From NCBI RefSeq assembly GCF_003255815.1, contig NC_037681.1:85539703-85603702 (forward strand): 64,000 nucleotides of DNA. Direction: 5' to 3'. Below the pieces are notes generated by a model that ran no database searches, was not told the DNA's origin, and saw nothing but the letters and a program-made list of their open reading frames with translations. This DNA is from Theropithecus gelada. Its lineage: Eukaryota > Chordata > Mammalia > Primates > Cercopithecidae. This document shows positions 10,318-21,069 of this stretch, piece by piece; within the stretch, counting starts at the first letter, position 1, and the number at the start of each line of letters is the position of its first letter. Both the position numbers and the translations under genes were made by a program.

Positions 10318-10841
10318 TGTTGGGGCGAAGGAAAAAACTCCACTGTTGCCCTCTGAAGGTTTGCTGAAAATTCGACTCACAAAAGGCAGATTAAGTGGAG
10401 AAAGAGCATACAAATTTATTTTATTAGCGCTAACGTGACACGGGAGCCTTTAGGGTGAAGACCCAACCCCCCAGTGGGGTGCAGAGGCTTATATGTTCTA
10501 CTTCTTTGTTTTCTCTAACTTGCTTCAGAGGAAGATACCCTTCTTCTCAGGGGAAAGGGAGATGGGGAAGTGTGGATGATTTTAGAGAAGTAGTCTTTTT
10601 TCCTATAACATGGATTCAGTTAATGAAAACTCAGGGAACGTGCTAAAGGCAATTGTTTTCTTCTTTGGTAGGTGCAGACTTTAGGCAGATAAAGGAGCTT
10701 CAGAGAACAGCGTCCTCCTATGCTTTGGGAGAGATGGGTGGGGAAGCAGAGGTCAGAGAGGCCTTGAGGCTCCTTTTTCAGTTCAACATGTACAAATGGC
10801 CATATTTTGGGGTATTGGTTTCTGAGCCCCAATACCACTCA
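10318..10841 (-). repeat. ERV1-type (MER4-like) solo LTR
   Basis: On the minus strand the segment begins TGAGTGGTATTGGGG and ends CGCCCCAACA. It has a TATA-like CATATAAG (about 10498-10488), a polyadenylation signal AATAAA (10420-10415), and the U5-like run AATAAATTTGTATGC...TTAATCTGCCTTTTG. The same U5 pattern occurs in the LTR at 15440-16323. I see no internal retroviral sequence on either side, so it is probably a solo LTR. No matching target duplication was found, so the exact ends are uncertain. Confidence 0.7.
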
Positions 10842-10985
10842 TAGGTGTTTTATTTGGGCATTAATTGTGCCAGTTTAAAAAAAAAAGCCTGTTATAATTT
10901 GAAAACTGCAGAGAATGAGTATATTTTAGCTAGGAACTTTGATAAATTGGTTGTATTGAATAAGGCTTTCAACCTGTTTTTTTGT

Positions 10986-10986
10986 A

Positions 10987-11037
<51 letters not shown>
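10986..11037. repeat. (GT)n(TA)n poly(T) microsatellite
   Basis: TG, TA and T runs; the T-run is the A tail of the minus-strand 7SL-derived insertion to its right. Confidence 0.9.
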
Positions 11038-11038
<1 letters not shown>

Positions 11039-11252
11039 CTGATCAGCACAGCACAGGAGTTTTGACCTGCTCAGTTTCCAACCTGGGCTGGTTTACTCCT
11101 CCTTAGGCAACCTGGTGGCCCCCCTGCTCCACTTAGTGCAGACACCTAATGGTCACAGTGAACTACAGCCCAAAGCTTCTGGGCTCCAGCACTGTTCCCA
11201 CCTCAGCCTCTCCAGCAGCTATGACTGCAGGTGTGCATCCACTGCACCCAGC
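11038..11252 (-). pseudogene. 7SL (SRP) RNA retropseudogene, 3'-truncated
   Basis: 7SL RNA is the scaffold of the signal recognition particle. The minus strand starts GGCTGGGTGCAGTGG, like the 7SL 5' end, then carries the 7SL-specific middle that Alus lack: a block matching GTGTCTGCACTAAG, then GGGGGGCCACCAGGTTGCC, AAACTGAGCAGGTCAAAACT and CTGATCAG. Roughly 30 bases of the centre (the segment after CACTAAG) are missing, and the copy stops just after CTGATCAG, directly followed by a T-run on the plus strand, meaning an A tail. It is a dead, processed copy: the internal polymerase III boxes are mutated and the 3' domain is absent. Confidence 0.85.
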
Positions 11253-12176
11253 TATATTCTTATTTTTAATGATCAAAATCATAGAACAAATGTTTACTCT
11301 TAAATCCTATTCAGCGATGACCTTGTGTAGTACTTGACATAGAGTTAAGTCGTCACAGTGTCTGGTTTTTAGCTCTTGCGCTCTTAGACAACATAAACGC
11401 AGACAGTCATGAAAGGGCTGCCCAGCCCACGCTCCCACCTCTGAGCCCTTACATAAGCTCTGCCAGGTTTACCTTCCTGCTCCGGATTGATTTCTCCATA
11501 GAGGACCATGCCTCCTGCTTTGCTGAAAAATCAGAAGCATGAGGCAGGAACTGCCTCAACTTCCCACTGCCAAATCTCAAGTCTCCTGAATCCAGCTTCC
11601 CACTATGCCCTTCCCCTCATCCAGGTGGAGCAGTCCCTCAAGGCCAGCCCCCCCAAACCCTTTTACCTCTTTCCTCCTGCCTTCTCAGTACGCTTGCATT
11701 AACTCCAGATCACTCTGTATTTTCAACCTCACTTTTTCCCGGATTCTTCCGATTGACATCGGACTATGTTCAAAATTCATTAAAGATAAGAAAGTGAAGA
11801 TCCTTTTATCCACCACTATTAATGAGGAAGCAGGTTTGACTGCTATAAAGGCCCCAAATAATCGAATCCACTTAAAAAACTTAAACAAGATGGAAGTTTA
11901 CTTATTTGTCACATAAGCTGGCAGGGCGGTACCTCAGGAGCAGGGACTTCAGCTCCTTAAGGGTCCTCCCTCTGCCATTCCTAGGGGTGGCCTTGTCTCC
12001 ACAGTTCATGATAACTTTCACTGCTGTAAGCAGCATCGGGAAAGAGGGATGGGGAGATGGAGAGCCCTACCCCATGAGGGTATGACTTCCACTCACCTCC
12101 CAACAGGCCAGAATTTAGCAACATGGCCATGCTCAGCTGCAAGGAACGCTGGGGATCAGAGCCATTATTCTGGTAC
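11253..12176. other. Unique DNA, no feature recognised
   Basis: About 0.9 kb, AT-leaning, no gene or repeat recognised. The open frames seen are short and unsupported. Confidence 0.45.
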
Positions 12177-12181
12177 CCAGT

Positions 12182-12450
12182 TGACATCGTTTGAATATTT
12201 GTCCCCGCCCAAATCTCATGTCGAAATGTAATCCCCAGTGCTGGAGGTGGGGCCTGGTGGGAGGTGTGTGGATCATGGGGCGGATCCCCCCTGAGTGGCT
12301 TGGATCATCTCCTTGGTGATAAGTGAGCTCACACTTCAGTTCACACAAGATCTTTTCTTTATAAATTAGTGAACCAATTAAACCTCTTTTCTTTATAAAT
12401 TACCCAGTCTCAAGTATTTCTTGACAGCAATACAAGAATGCCCTAATATA
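12182..12450 (+). repeat. MaLR (MST/MLT1A-type) solo LTR
   Basis: Starts TGACATCGTTTGAATATTTG, has GGAGGTGGGGCCTGGTGGGA and CCTCTTTTCTTTATAAATTA, and ends CCCTAATATA. The flanking pentamers CCAGT (12177-12181) and CTAGT (12451-12455) match at 4 of 5 positions and fit a degraded target duplication. At 269 bases it lacks part of the middle of a typical 400-base LTR. Confidence 0.85.
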
Positions 12451-12455
12451 CTAGT

Positions 12456-13198
12456 TAAACATAGAGGCTCTATTACTGTACCAGGAGTGAGAATAGGTAT
12501 AGAGTACAGCAAGCAAGTCTGCTCCCACACACCATATCCCCGCCAAGACAGCCCAATCTCTATTTTCTCCTCACCCCAAGTTTTCAAATGAGTTGTCCAC
12601 ACTCAGCATCTCTACTTCCTCTCTGTGTTTGTTTTCCACATAGATGAGAATTTGCAAAAGTGTTTTGAAGCAAGGGAGAATGTTTTTTCTCATGTCAGGT
12701 GGGTAATGTGCTGACATATAACAATGTTTGAGGGAGGCACATCTCACTCATAAGCATGAAAACCCAGTCGTTACACGTAACTGCAAAAAGATCAGAGAGA
12801 ATATTACACAACTTCATTCTGTGAAGATGGGACTAGGGGTGGGTTGATCTGCTTAAGAAGACCTGGAAGGTGAGGTCCAGGGAGCTAAGTAAAGCCATGG
12901 AAGGAGACGTTGTTGTCCAGGAATGGGCTGAGTCAAGGAGACCACCAGGAGGCAACCCATGCTGGGGACTGAGAGAATTGGATCTTGTGTGAAACTGAAG
13001 GAAGGAAGAGAGCACACACATGGTGGGAAGAGGGGATCAGACAAGGGTCGGGGAGGCAGATGGGAGGCAGTGAGGGTGCCTTTAAATTCCTGATCTCATG
13101 CTTTGTAAATATGGTGATGGGGGTGCCTTTCACATGGTACCAACTGTGCTTTCCCAGAATGGGGTAGCTCCTTAAAGGAGACATACAGAGAAGGATGA
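12456..13198. other. Unique DNA, no feature recognised
   Basis: About 0.7 kb with no recognised repeat or gene. Confidence 0.45.
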
Positions 13199-13505
13199 AT
13201 TTTTTTTTTTTTTTTTTTTTGAGTCAGAGTCTTGCTGTGTCACCCAGGCTGGAATGCAATGGCACGACCTCGGCTCACTGCAACCTACGCCTCCCGGGTT
13301 CGAGTGATTCTCCTGTCTCAGCCTCCCAAGTAGCTGGGATTACAGGCACCCACCACTGTACCCAGTTAATTTTTTTTGTATTTTTAGTAGGGACAGGGTT
13401 TCACCATGTTGCCCAGGCTGGTCTTGAACTCCTGACCTCAAGTGATCCACCTGCCTTGGTCTCCCAAAGTGCTGGGATTACAGCTGTGAGCCACCGCACC
13501 CAGCC
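13199..13505 (-). mobile_element. Alu element
   Basis: Full-length minus-strand Alu, T-run at 13199-13220, ending CACCGCACCCAGCC. Confidence 0.95.
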
Positions 13506-13667
13506 AACAAAATTCTTATGTGCATTAATTTTTCTCCACTTAGATCTGTTCATACTTATGGTGTTTATTAGGTAACCCATGCTTGGAGCATTGCAGATGA
13601 AACTTATGAAATCTTGGAAAACATAGCCTTCCATATCAATGCAAAGCACACATAAAGATAAATCTGG

Positions 13668-13989
13668 GGTCCAGGCGTGGTGGCTCACTCCTGTAATCCC
13701 AGCACTTTGGGAGGCCGAGGCGGACGGATCACCTGAGGTCAGGAGATCGAGACCAGCCTGGCTAACAAGGTGAAACCCCGTTTTTACTAAAAATACAAAA
13801 AATTAGCCAAGCGTGGTGGCGCGTGCCTGTAATACCAACTACTCAGGAGGCTGAGGCAGGAGAATCGCATGAACCCCAGAGGCGGAGGTTGTAGTGAGCC
13901 GAGATTGTACCATTACACTCCAGCTAGGGCAACAAGCGCAAAACTCCATCTCAAAAAAAAAAAAGAAAGAAAGAAAGAAAGAAAGAGAG
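13668..13989 (+). mobile_element. Alu element with (AAAG)n tail
   Basis: Full-length Alu. The 8-bp AAATCTGG lies at 13660-13667 and 13990-13997. The tail has become GAAA repeats. Confidence 0.93.
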
Positions 13990-14019
13990 AAATCTGGATA
14001 ATTTCTGAGTCACACTGCC

Positions 14020-14150
14020 AGGGATCAAATCCTGACTTCTATACGAATTCGCTCTGTGGCTTTGGGCAAGTGACTTCACCCCTCTATTCTTAATTCATAA
14101 AGTGGAGATAATAAGAATACATCTAGTTCCAGCAAGGTTGTTGAAACTAA
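14020..14150 (+). mobile_element. MIR fragment
   Basis: CTCTGTGGCTTTGGGCAAGT and AAAGTGGAGATAATAAGAAT are MIR core and 3' motifs. Confidence 0.75.
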
Positions 14151-15439
14151 CGTAAAACTCAATCCAAATGGGCTTTAACAGGAAAAGGGAAATTACAGGC
14201 TTACGTAATTCAAAAGATCTAATGGTAGCCTTCAAGTCTGGTTTGATCAAGGCTCCGGTTCAGTTTCTCTGAGATTTCCTTTGACTTTGATCATAGTAGC
14301 AAATTGGGTAGGAACGCAGATTTCCCTTTGCACAGCCTGCCATCTAGGAAAGGATGTTCACACCCAGAATTCCTGGCTGTGCTTCCAAGACTCAGTCTAG
14401 CTGGACTGGAATGGTGACCACCCACAGAATCTCACCGTGGGCAGGGTTGATGAGCTGAGCCTAGGGCCATACCCCACCCCTGGAGCCAGGTATGGAATTG
14501 GCTTCCCTGGAACCTGCTGGACTCCTTTCAGAAGTCAGAGGCTGCTGGGAAGAAGGAAGGGAAAATACAAGCACGGGAAGCAAGCTAGAGGAATTGTTAC
14601 TGACCACAGGTTCTTAGGCGCCCATGCAATAGAAATCGATAGGAGGCCAAACAAGTTTCCCAGACAAGACTTCATGGGAGCTTGTGCTCCAACACAAGGA
14701 AACTGGCCCAGAAGCAAGAGTTCTTGGCTGGCCCCACTTAGGGGAGTGCCTTTCAGTGTCTTAAGGAGGGTGACATGCATAATTCATGAGGTGGGTGAGC
14801 TTCACTACATGTGTGGGGTGGAGTGCAGGGTATGCAGGCATGGTAAGGAATCATGCCAAGACATACTGTTGCATGAGCAGAAAACAGCAGATAAGCCCTC
14901 CCCTGGGCAGGGATTTTAGTATTATAATGAGGCAAGAGGCAAAGATCATTCTTCTGATCTTATGTGCATGCAGGCTGTGGGATTAACTCCCTTGAGTAAG
15001 ATTTAGGGTGGATGCTGCTTATCTTAGTTTCTTCAAGGTTGCAAGGTCAGCAGGGATGCGCTGGAGTGATGGTGGTGCAAAGTCTGCTAATTGACAGGTG
15101 TGGGAGTTGGGGCCTCATCCCGGTGAGGGCCGAGTCCTGTCCCTATGCTGTGTCACAATCTGCTATATCCATGCACATTGTTTTGACCCAGGACTCCTCC
15201 CCCAGCAGTTATGGCCTTCTGGTGTCCTAAGTTAACCGTAAAGAAGCAAACATCGAGCTAGTTTGTCATGGGAAATTTTGACACACTCAGAAAGAAAAAG
15301 GCATTCTAGGTCACAGCAATGCCATGTCTACACTCATTTCCAAGAGCCACATTGTAACCCACATGTGTATTGGTTGTGAAACTCTTAAACTCTTTCTCCA
15401 GGGCCAGAGTATGACTTCCGTGGGTCTCCATTTTTGCCT
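14151..15439. other. Unresolved 1.3 kb segment, no feature recognised
   Basis: No repeat or gene recognised with confidence. A 160-codon open frame at 14437-14919 lacks any recognisable domain, and I do not treat it as a gene. The segment borders an ERV1-type LTR, so it could hide unrecognised repeat sequence. Confidence 0.4.
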
Positions 15440-15811
15440 TCGTGGTCCCTTTCTTCTACAAAAAGTACTAAAAACTGTATTTTATTACTAAGTTGATACT
15501 GACAGAGTTCAAGACATAGTATCCACAAATATAGCACGCTGGCATTTGAGAAAACAGCAGAAGCAGGAAGGTCACTCTCACCTTCTCCGCACTGTCTCCC
15601 TGAAGAGGGCCTTAGAGAATTATCTGACCTTCCTCCGAAGAAAACCTTCATTCCAGAGGTGTCCTTCCTACACCCAAGGAAAGGAATGTCCTTTTCTCTG
15701 AAGACACAGGAACACAAAAAAGAATCTAAACAGGCCTTGCTAAGTACTTTCCAGTTTAATATCATTAGATCATACTTTTTTATCCTCCAGTCATACTTCT
15801 GCATGGCTGTC

Positions 15812-15818
15812 TATAAAA
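15812..15818 (+). promoter_or_regulatory. TATA box of the ERV1-type LTR
   Basis: TATAAAA upstream of the LTR poly(A) signal in the uninterrupted element, a typical U3 promoter position once the inserted Alu is ignored. Confidence 0.45.
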
Positions 15819-15881
15819 TACACAGTTTTTTCCTGTTTCTTTGGGCCTTCATTTCTGAGTGTTCCCATGTTACATAATTTT

Positions 15882-16210
15882 TTCTTTTTCTTTTTTCTTT
15901 TCTTTTTTTTTTTTTTTTTTTGAGAGAGAGACAGGGTCTCACTCTGTCACCCAGGTTGGAGTGCAGTGGCACAATCATAGCTCACTGCAGCCTCAACCTC
16001 CTTGGCTCAAGTGATCCTACAGCCTCAGCCTCCAAAGTAGCTGGGACTACAGGTGTGCACCACTGCACCTGGCCAACTTTTAAAATTTTTAGTAGAGACG
16101 AGGTCTGGCTATGTTACCTGACTGGCCTTGAACTCCTGGGCTCAAGTGATCCTCCTGCCTTGGCCTCCCAAAGTGCTGGGATTGCAGGCATAAGCCACTT
16201 TGCCCAGCCC
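15882..16210 (-). mobile_element. Alu element inside an LTR
   Basis: Full-length minus-strand Alu (AluJ-like) with a long T-rich tail, inserted in the ERV1-type LTR. Confidence 0.93.
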
Positions 16211-16323
16211 ACATAAAATTTGTATTAAATAAATTTGTGTGCTTTTCTCTTGTTAATCTGTCTTTTATTATAGGTGCCTCAGCCATGAACCTTGTGATGA
16301 GTGAGAAGCCTTTCTCCCCTACA

Positions 16324-16871
16324 GTATGTCTGTATTAACATTATATATTAAAACATTGCCTTCTAGTTAAAAAAAAAAAAAAAAATTGAAACATTTTCAT
16401 GAGCCACTAAAAGTATCACGAGCTCTGGGCTCTGCTCCAGCTGTGCCCAATAGATGGTTCCGCCCTGCCTTTATCCCCAATGCACCACAAGAGAAAAGTT
16501 TCAATGTGCACCTTGCAGAGAATTTCATCTTCTTTATGTTACCCACGGCATTTTCTGAGCAGCTTTCCTGGAGCTCCGTCTGCCATCTTGCTTATGAAAA
16601 CCCCAAGTTGTGTAACGCTTACCTGACAGAATGGTAATCCAGATCTCCTTCAGGCTACAGGCAGATGGAGGCCTGCAGAGATGGCCGGAAAATAAGTAGC
16701 TGGAGTCCTAAAAGAGTGGAAAGGAAAGTGTTCTGTGCAGTGTTCAGGCACTGAAGCTGTCCTGTTAGTGAATGAGGAAAGAGGAAGAACCCTAAAATGA
16801 TCCCAATGGCCTGCACACTTTCCTTCCTTCTGTTAAGTTTCTATAATCTTGAGTAGGTTCATCCTTTTATT
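16324..16871. other. Unique DNA, no feature recognised
   Basis: Only an A-run at 16368-16385 is notable. Confidence 0.45.
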
Positions 16872-16884
16872 AAAAAGTTTAATA

Positions 16885-17024
16885 AGCCAGGCATGGTGGC
16901 TCACGCCTGTAACCCCAGAACTTTGGGAGAAGGCAGGTGGATCCTTTGAGCCTAGGAGTTTCAGATCAGCCTGGGCAACAAAGTGAGACCCTGTCTCTTA
17001 AAAAAAAAAAAAAAAGAAGAAGAA
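16885..17024 (+). mobile_element. Alu monomer (FLAM-like) with A tail
   Basis: A left-arm Alu monomer ending in GTCTCTTAAAA and a long A/GAA tail. The AluY that follows begins within this tail. AAAAAGTTTAA at 16872-16882 is repeated at 17564-17574, flanking the whole composite. Confidence 0.85.
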
Positions 17025-17335
17025 GCCGGGCGCGGTGGCTCACGCCTGTAATCCCAGCACTTTGGGAGGCCGAGGCGGGCAGATCACGAGGTCAGGAGAT
17101 CAAGACCATCCTGGCTAACATGGTGAAACCCCGTCTCTACTAAAAATACCAAAAAAAAAAAAAAAATTGCCAGGCGAGGTGGCGGGCACCTGTAGTCCCA
17201 GCTACTTGGGAGGCTGAGGCAGGAAAATGGCGGGAACCCGGGAGGCAGAGTTTGCAGTGAGCCGAGATTGGGCCACTGCACTACAGCCTGGGTGACCAAG
17301 CGAGACTCTGTCTCAAAAAAAAAAAAAAAAAAAAA
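17025..17335 (+). mobile_element. AluY element
   Basis: Starts GCCGGGCGCGGTGG and keeps many CpGs. GCGAGGTGGCGGGC in the right arm resembles Old World monkey AluY copies. Its A tail ends at the N at 17336. Confidence 0.93.
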
Positions 17336-17336
17336 N
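17336..17336. other. Assembly ambiguity (single N)
   Basis: The only undetermined base seen in the window, exactly at the junction between the AluY tail and a repeated copy of the AluY 3' part. Confidence 0.98.
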
Positions 17337-17563
17337 AGACCATCCTGGCTAACATGGTGAAACCCCGTCTCTACTAAAAATACCAAAAAAAAAAAAAAAA
17401 TTGCCAGGCGAGGTGGCGGGCACCTGTAGTCCCAGCTACTTGGGAGGCTGAGGCAGGAAAATGGCGTGAACCCGGGAGGCAGAGTTTGCAGTGAGCCGAG
17501 ATTGGGCCACTGCACTACAGCCTGGGTGACCAAGCGAGACTCTGTCTCAAAAAAAAAAAAAAA
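17337..17563 (+). repeat. Second copy of the AluY 3' part, probable assembly duplication
   Basis: It repeats 17103-17335 at a constant offset of 234. I find one difference within the body (GGCGGGAACC against GGCGTGAACC), and even the internal A-run is 16 in both. An independent Alu would start at its 5' end and differ at more sites. Confidence 0.85.
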
Positions 17564-17574
17564 AAAAAGTTTAA

Positions 17575-17965
17575 CCAGCCTGGGCAGGCTAGGTTATGCT
17601 GTGGTAACAAATGACGCCAAACTCTCAGTGCTTAAAACCACAAAGATTTATTTCGCATCCATTCTACATGTCCTTCTTGGGGTAGCTGGGGGCTGGCGTC
17701 CATGTCCTCCTCACTCGGAGACCCTAGCGGATGGAGTGGTGCCATCTGGAACCAGGACAGCAGTAGTGGTAGGAAGAAGGAAAATGTGGCAAATTGCAAA
17801 TTGGTGGGTGAGCCCGCCACTGGGAAGCGACCTGTGTCACTTCCACTCGCTTTTCTTTGGCCTCCAACACTGATTCAGAAGGCGGGGAATCAGACGATTC
17901 CACCATGCTTCCAGAGGGGCAGAATGAGAATACGCGATGGCCAGCCTCAATGATTGCTGCAATAA
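17575..17965 (-). repeat. Ancient LTR-like repeat, subfamily not assigned
   Basis: GCTGTGGTAACAAATGACG, CTCAGTGCTTAAAACCAC and GATTTATTTCGC follow the pattern of reversed ancient MaLR/MLT-like LTRs (AGTGGCTTAAAACAACA type). The right boundary and family are unclear. Confidence 0.5.
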
Positions 17966-19440
17966 TTTTCATCTTTTTTTTTCTTTTCCTTTCATTCTTA
18001 CAAACCTTGCACATGGTGACCAATAGCTCCATTCTAGGGTGAAGGAAACAGCCTGAGTCTCTGATGTGGCTGGGGACAGGAAATGCACCCACCTGCCAAG
18101 CTGCTGGTGACACCTGGTGGCAGCCCGGAAGCCCCAGACTCCGGAGGGAGGAGCAGTGTCCCTATTCTCCAGCCTCCAGGTGAGAGTTCCCAGCACTGGC
18201 CGGGTCTGCTGGGCTGAGCAGGTATCTGGGGGAGAGGACTGAGGAGTATGAAGGCCAAGGGCTCCCTGGGAGGGAAGAGAAGCTTTCTCCAGAGACGTTC
18301 ACAGGGCGTGGGATCTTTAGTAGTAAAAGGAATGCAACCTGGCTTCTTGCTCCCAGCAGGTGAAGCCAGACGTATTGTGACGTGTGGCAATCTAAATGAC
18401 AAAATACCTTATGGACACGGTTGGGAAGTACAGATATTGACATTACATCATGTCCATTACATAAACTAAGTGGAAAAAGGTAGATACAAAAATTAGACTA
18501 CAACGGACAGTTTGAAAAGAACGGGGTGTGTGTGTGTGGAGCAGATGTGAATCAGTCCACAAACTATATGAGCAAGACGTATTTGATTCCTTTATTTCCT
18601 TTTAATCAATTTAGTCCTGCCTCTGAGCTCTCATTCATCCCGATGAAAATTTGTCCCCAGTTATTTTTAGGGTTTCCCACTGCCATGGTTGTGGTGGGGT
18701 CTCTCGTCCATAGCTGCAAAACACCGGCATTGTCCTGTGATTTTTGAGTCCACTGATACAGCCTTCTTCCACTCCACACAGTCCCCGGAAGCCCCGCATC
18801 TGGCTGGGGTACATGAATCAACCTTGGTGGGCCCGGAGACTCGATTCCTCAGAGGCACGCTCTGCAGATGTCACCCCTGAAGTCTTGCCACCCACCCCGC
18901 CCATTCTCACCTTTCCTTTCTCCCTTCTTCCCTAACTCCCTCCCACGTGCCCCTCAGGACACATACTCTTGAATGAGTTTAAGTTTTTCGAGAGGAATTA
19001 GTACATCAGCCTTGCTGAAATAATCAAATAAGGGGATACCAGCAACATGGAAACCAGAAACTGGAAAATTCCCCCACTGGAACTCTTAGAAATGCTGAGC
19101 TTTCAAGAAATAAACAGGAAAAGGAAAAGAAGCCACCAGGTACTGAGTCCAGAGCTAAGACTTTATCCTGCTTAGGGATACAAGAAGCACTGGTGAGTAA
19201 TGACACAGGTAGGCCAGGGGGTAAATCTTGAAAAACATTATTTCTAAAACTAATTTTGCATATATACAAATGAGATGGGACTAAAATACTGGATAACAAT
19301 AATATGTAAGATGGGAGAATAATGGCCTGGTTCAATATTTTAATGCTATTGAATCATTTAGGAGAGGAATAAAGACGTTAATTCACTTTATATTTCATAA
19401 TATCAAATATGCATGTTCAAAACTTAGGATAATTATTAAA
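17966..19440. other. Unique DNA, no feature recognised
   Basis: About 1.5 kb with no recognisable gene or repeat apart from a short GTGTGTGTGTG run near 18526. Confidence 0.45.
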
Positions 19441-19453
19441 ATAATAAACATTG

Positions 19454-19774
19454 GCTGGGTGCGGTGGCTCACGCCTGTAATCATAGCACTTTGGGAGGCT
19501 GAGGCAGGCAGATCACTCCAGGCCAGGAGTTCGAGACCAGCCTGGACAACATGGTGAAACCCTGACTCTACTAAAAACAAACAAACAAACAAACAAAAAG
19601 ACTACAAAAATTAGCCAAGTGTGGTGATGCGTGCCCATAGTCCCAGCTACTCAGGAGGCTGAAGCACGAAAATTGCTTTAACCTAGGAAGCGGAGGTTGC
19701 AGTGAGCTGAGATCGCACCATTGCACTCCAGCCTGAGCGACAGAGCAAGTCTTTGTCTCAAAGTAATAATAATA
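19454..19774 (+). mobile_element. Alu element with (TAA)n tail
   Basis: Full-length Alu with an (AAAC)n run in the left-arm A-rich part. Perfect 13-bp duplication ATAATAAACATTG at 19441-19453 and 19775-19787. Confidence 0.95.
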
Positions 19775-19787
19775 ATAATAAACATTG

Positions 19788-20285
19788 AGTGTACCTCTTC
19801 CACAGGGAAAGGAGCTTAAATAAAGCCGGATTTCCATCTGAAAAGGGAGATGGAGGGAAAATATGGGCAATAACATATGAAGTAAGAGTCAGAAAAAAAT
19901 CTGTACATATAAATAGATGTATATGGAATCACCTCATAATGTTACAGTGGTTATTTATGGAGAGTGAGGTTGCAGGTGAGTTTTATTTTCGACCCCACCT
20001 CTGGTACTCACGACCTTTGTGTGGCATTCTCCCACACTGTAACAGGGCGAGTTTGGGTGACCTAAAGAATACAGCAGAAGTGAAGGTTCGTCACTCCCCA
20101 CTGAAGCTATAAAGGGCTGTGGTTTCCGTCTTGGACACTGTCTCTCTTGCTTTTTCTCTCACATCATTTATTCTTAAGGGAAATTTTGTCCTGAGAAGTC
20201 CTATAGAGGGGCCCAGCCCTGGCCTCCTGCCAACAGCCACATGAGTGAGCTTAAAACCAGATCCTAGCAGACCATTGGTGCCATC
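19788..20285. other. Unique DNA, no feature recognised
   Basis: About 0.5 kb, no gene or repeat recognised. Confidence 0.4.
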
Positions 20286-20382
20286 CATCTGTAGTCCCAG
20301 CTAGTTGGGAGGCTGAGGCTAGAGGATTACTTGAGCCCAAGAGTTCAAGGCAGCCGTGAGCTATGATCACAACGCTGAAAAA
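20286..20382 (+). mobile_element. Alu right-arm fragment
   Basis: TGTAGTCCCAGCTAGTTGGG to GAGCTATGATCACAACGCTG is the 5' part of an old Alu right arm, truncated at both ends. Confidence 0.75.
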
Positions 20383-20399
20383 GCAGCAGATCCTGCAAT

Positions 20400-20639
20400 C
20401 TGCCAAGCCTTCACATGAGAATAGCCCTGACAACATCTGGTCTGCAACCCCCTGACAGTCCCTGAGTCAGAACGACCGGGCATATTTCAGACGAAACCAT
20501 AAAAGGGGAAGGAAAGAAAGAACCACCCGGCTGAGCTGCTCTCAGTGATTGTGAGATAACAGATGTTTGATATTTTAAGCTGCTAGGTTTTGGAGATAAC
20601 CTGTTACATAGCAACAAATAACCAACACAGTATTTTCCC
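20400..20639 (+). repeat. MLT1-type LTR 3' part
   Basis: GAACCACCCGGCTGAGC, TATTTTAAGCTGCTAGGTTTT and a terminal ATAACCAACACA match the 3' end of MLT1-type MaLR LTRs. Confidence 0.65.
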
Positions 20640-21069
20640 CGCAATTTTCAACTTCTATATAATGTACATACATTGCCTTACAACCAGAAAAAAATGTTTT
20701 AAAGATCAAGTAAATCCTTCATTCCAGTGTGATACAGGACAACCTGTTCAGTTGTCTGATTACCATCACTGCTTTGCACATTTGTACCCACTGAAGTCCA
20801 TGTGGTAAGACACCAGCTACACACCAGGGAGGCCTGAAGAGGGTTTGGTCTTAACTTGGTTTTGCCAGAGACCTTGGTGTTGCAAAACATCCCATAAAAA
20901 GGGATGATTCTTTTCATGTGTTGCAGGTCTTGCAAATGTAGCTAAAAATTAGTTAATTCCCTCAGGAAATTGGATAACTTTTAAACTTGGTTAACTGCCT
21001 CAAATGTCATATAAAGTAATAAATACCATATGACTATTACCAATAGCTACACTTTGTTTATAGAGGATT
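20640..21069. other. Unique DNA, no feature recognised
   Basis: About 0.4 kb, AT-rich. Confidence 0.4.

Larger units (their letters stand above)
15440..16323 (+). repeat. ERV1-type (MER4-like) LTR, split by an Alu
   Basis: The right end is clear: an AATAAA signal near 16225, then AATTTGTGTGCTTTTCTC, TTAATCTGTCTTTT, GTGCCTCAGCCATGAACC and the terminal CCCCTACA at 16323. A TATA box (TATAAAA, 15812-15818) lies upstream in the left part, giving a promoter and a poly(A) site in LTR order. The Alu at 15882-16210 splits it, and ACATAATTTT (15872-15881) and ACATAAAATT (16211-16220) are its target duplication. The left border is uncertain by about 100 bases. The U5 resembles the minus-strand LTR at 10318-10841. 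Confidence 0.65.

Noticed and set aside
10986..11037. Polymerase III terminator or promoter signal
   Set aside because: The T-run is the tail of the inserted 7SL copy, on the wrong side and strand to be a working terminator.
13195..13575. 126-codon open frame
   Set aside because: Antisense-Alu translation. Similar frames at 4745, 15920, 17084, 22461, 38502 and elsewhere were rejected for the same reason.
14437..14919. Longest non-repeat open frame on plus (160 codons)
   Set aside because: No domain, signal or family resemblance and no promoter or splice context. A frame of this length is expected by chance in 64 kb.
17466..17873. 135-codon open frame
   Set aside because: Begins in the duplicated AluY part and runs through LTR-like sequence.
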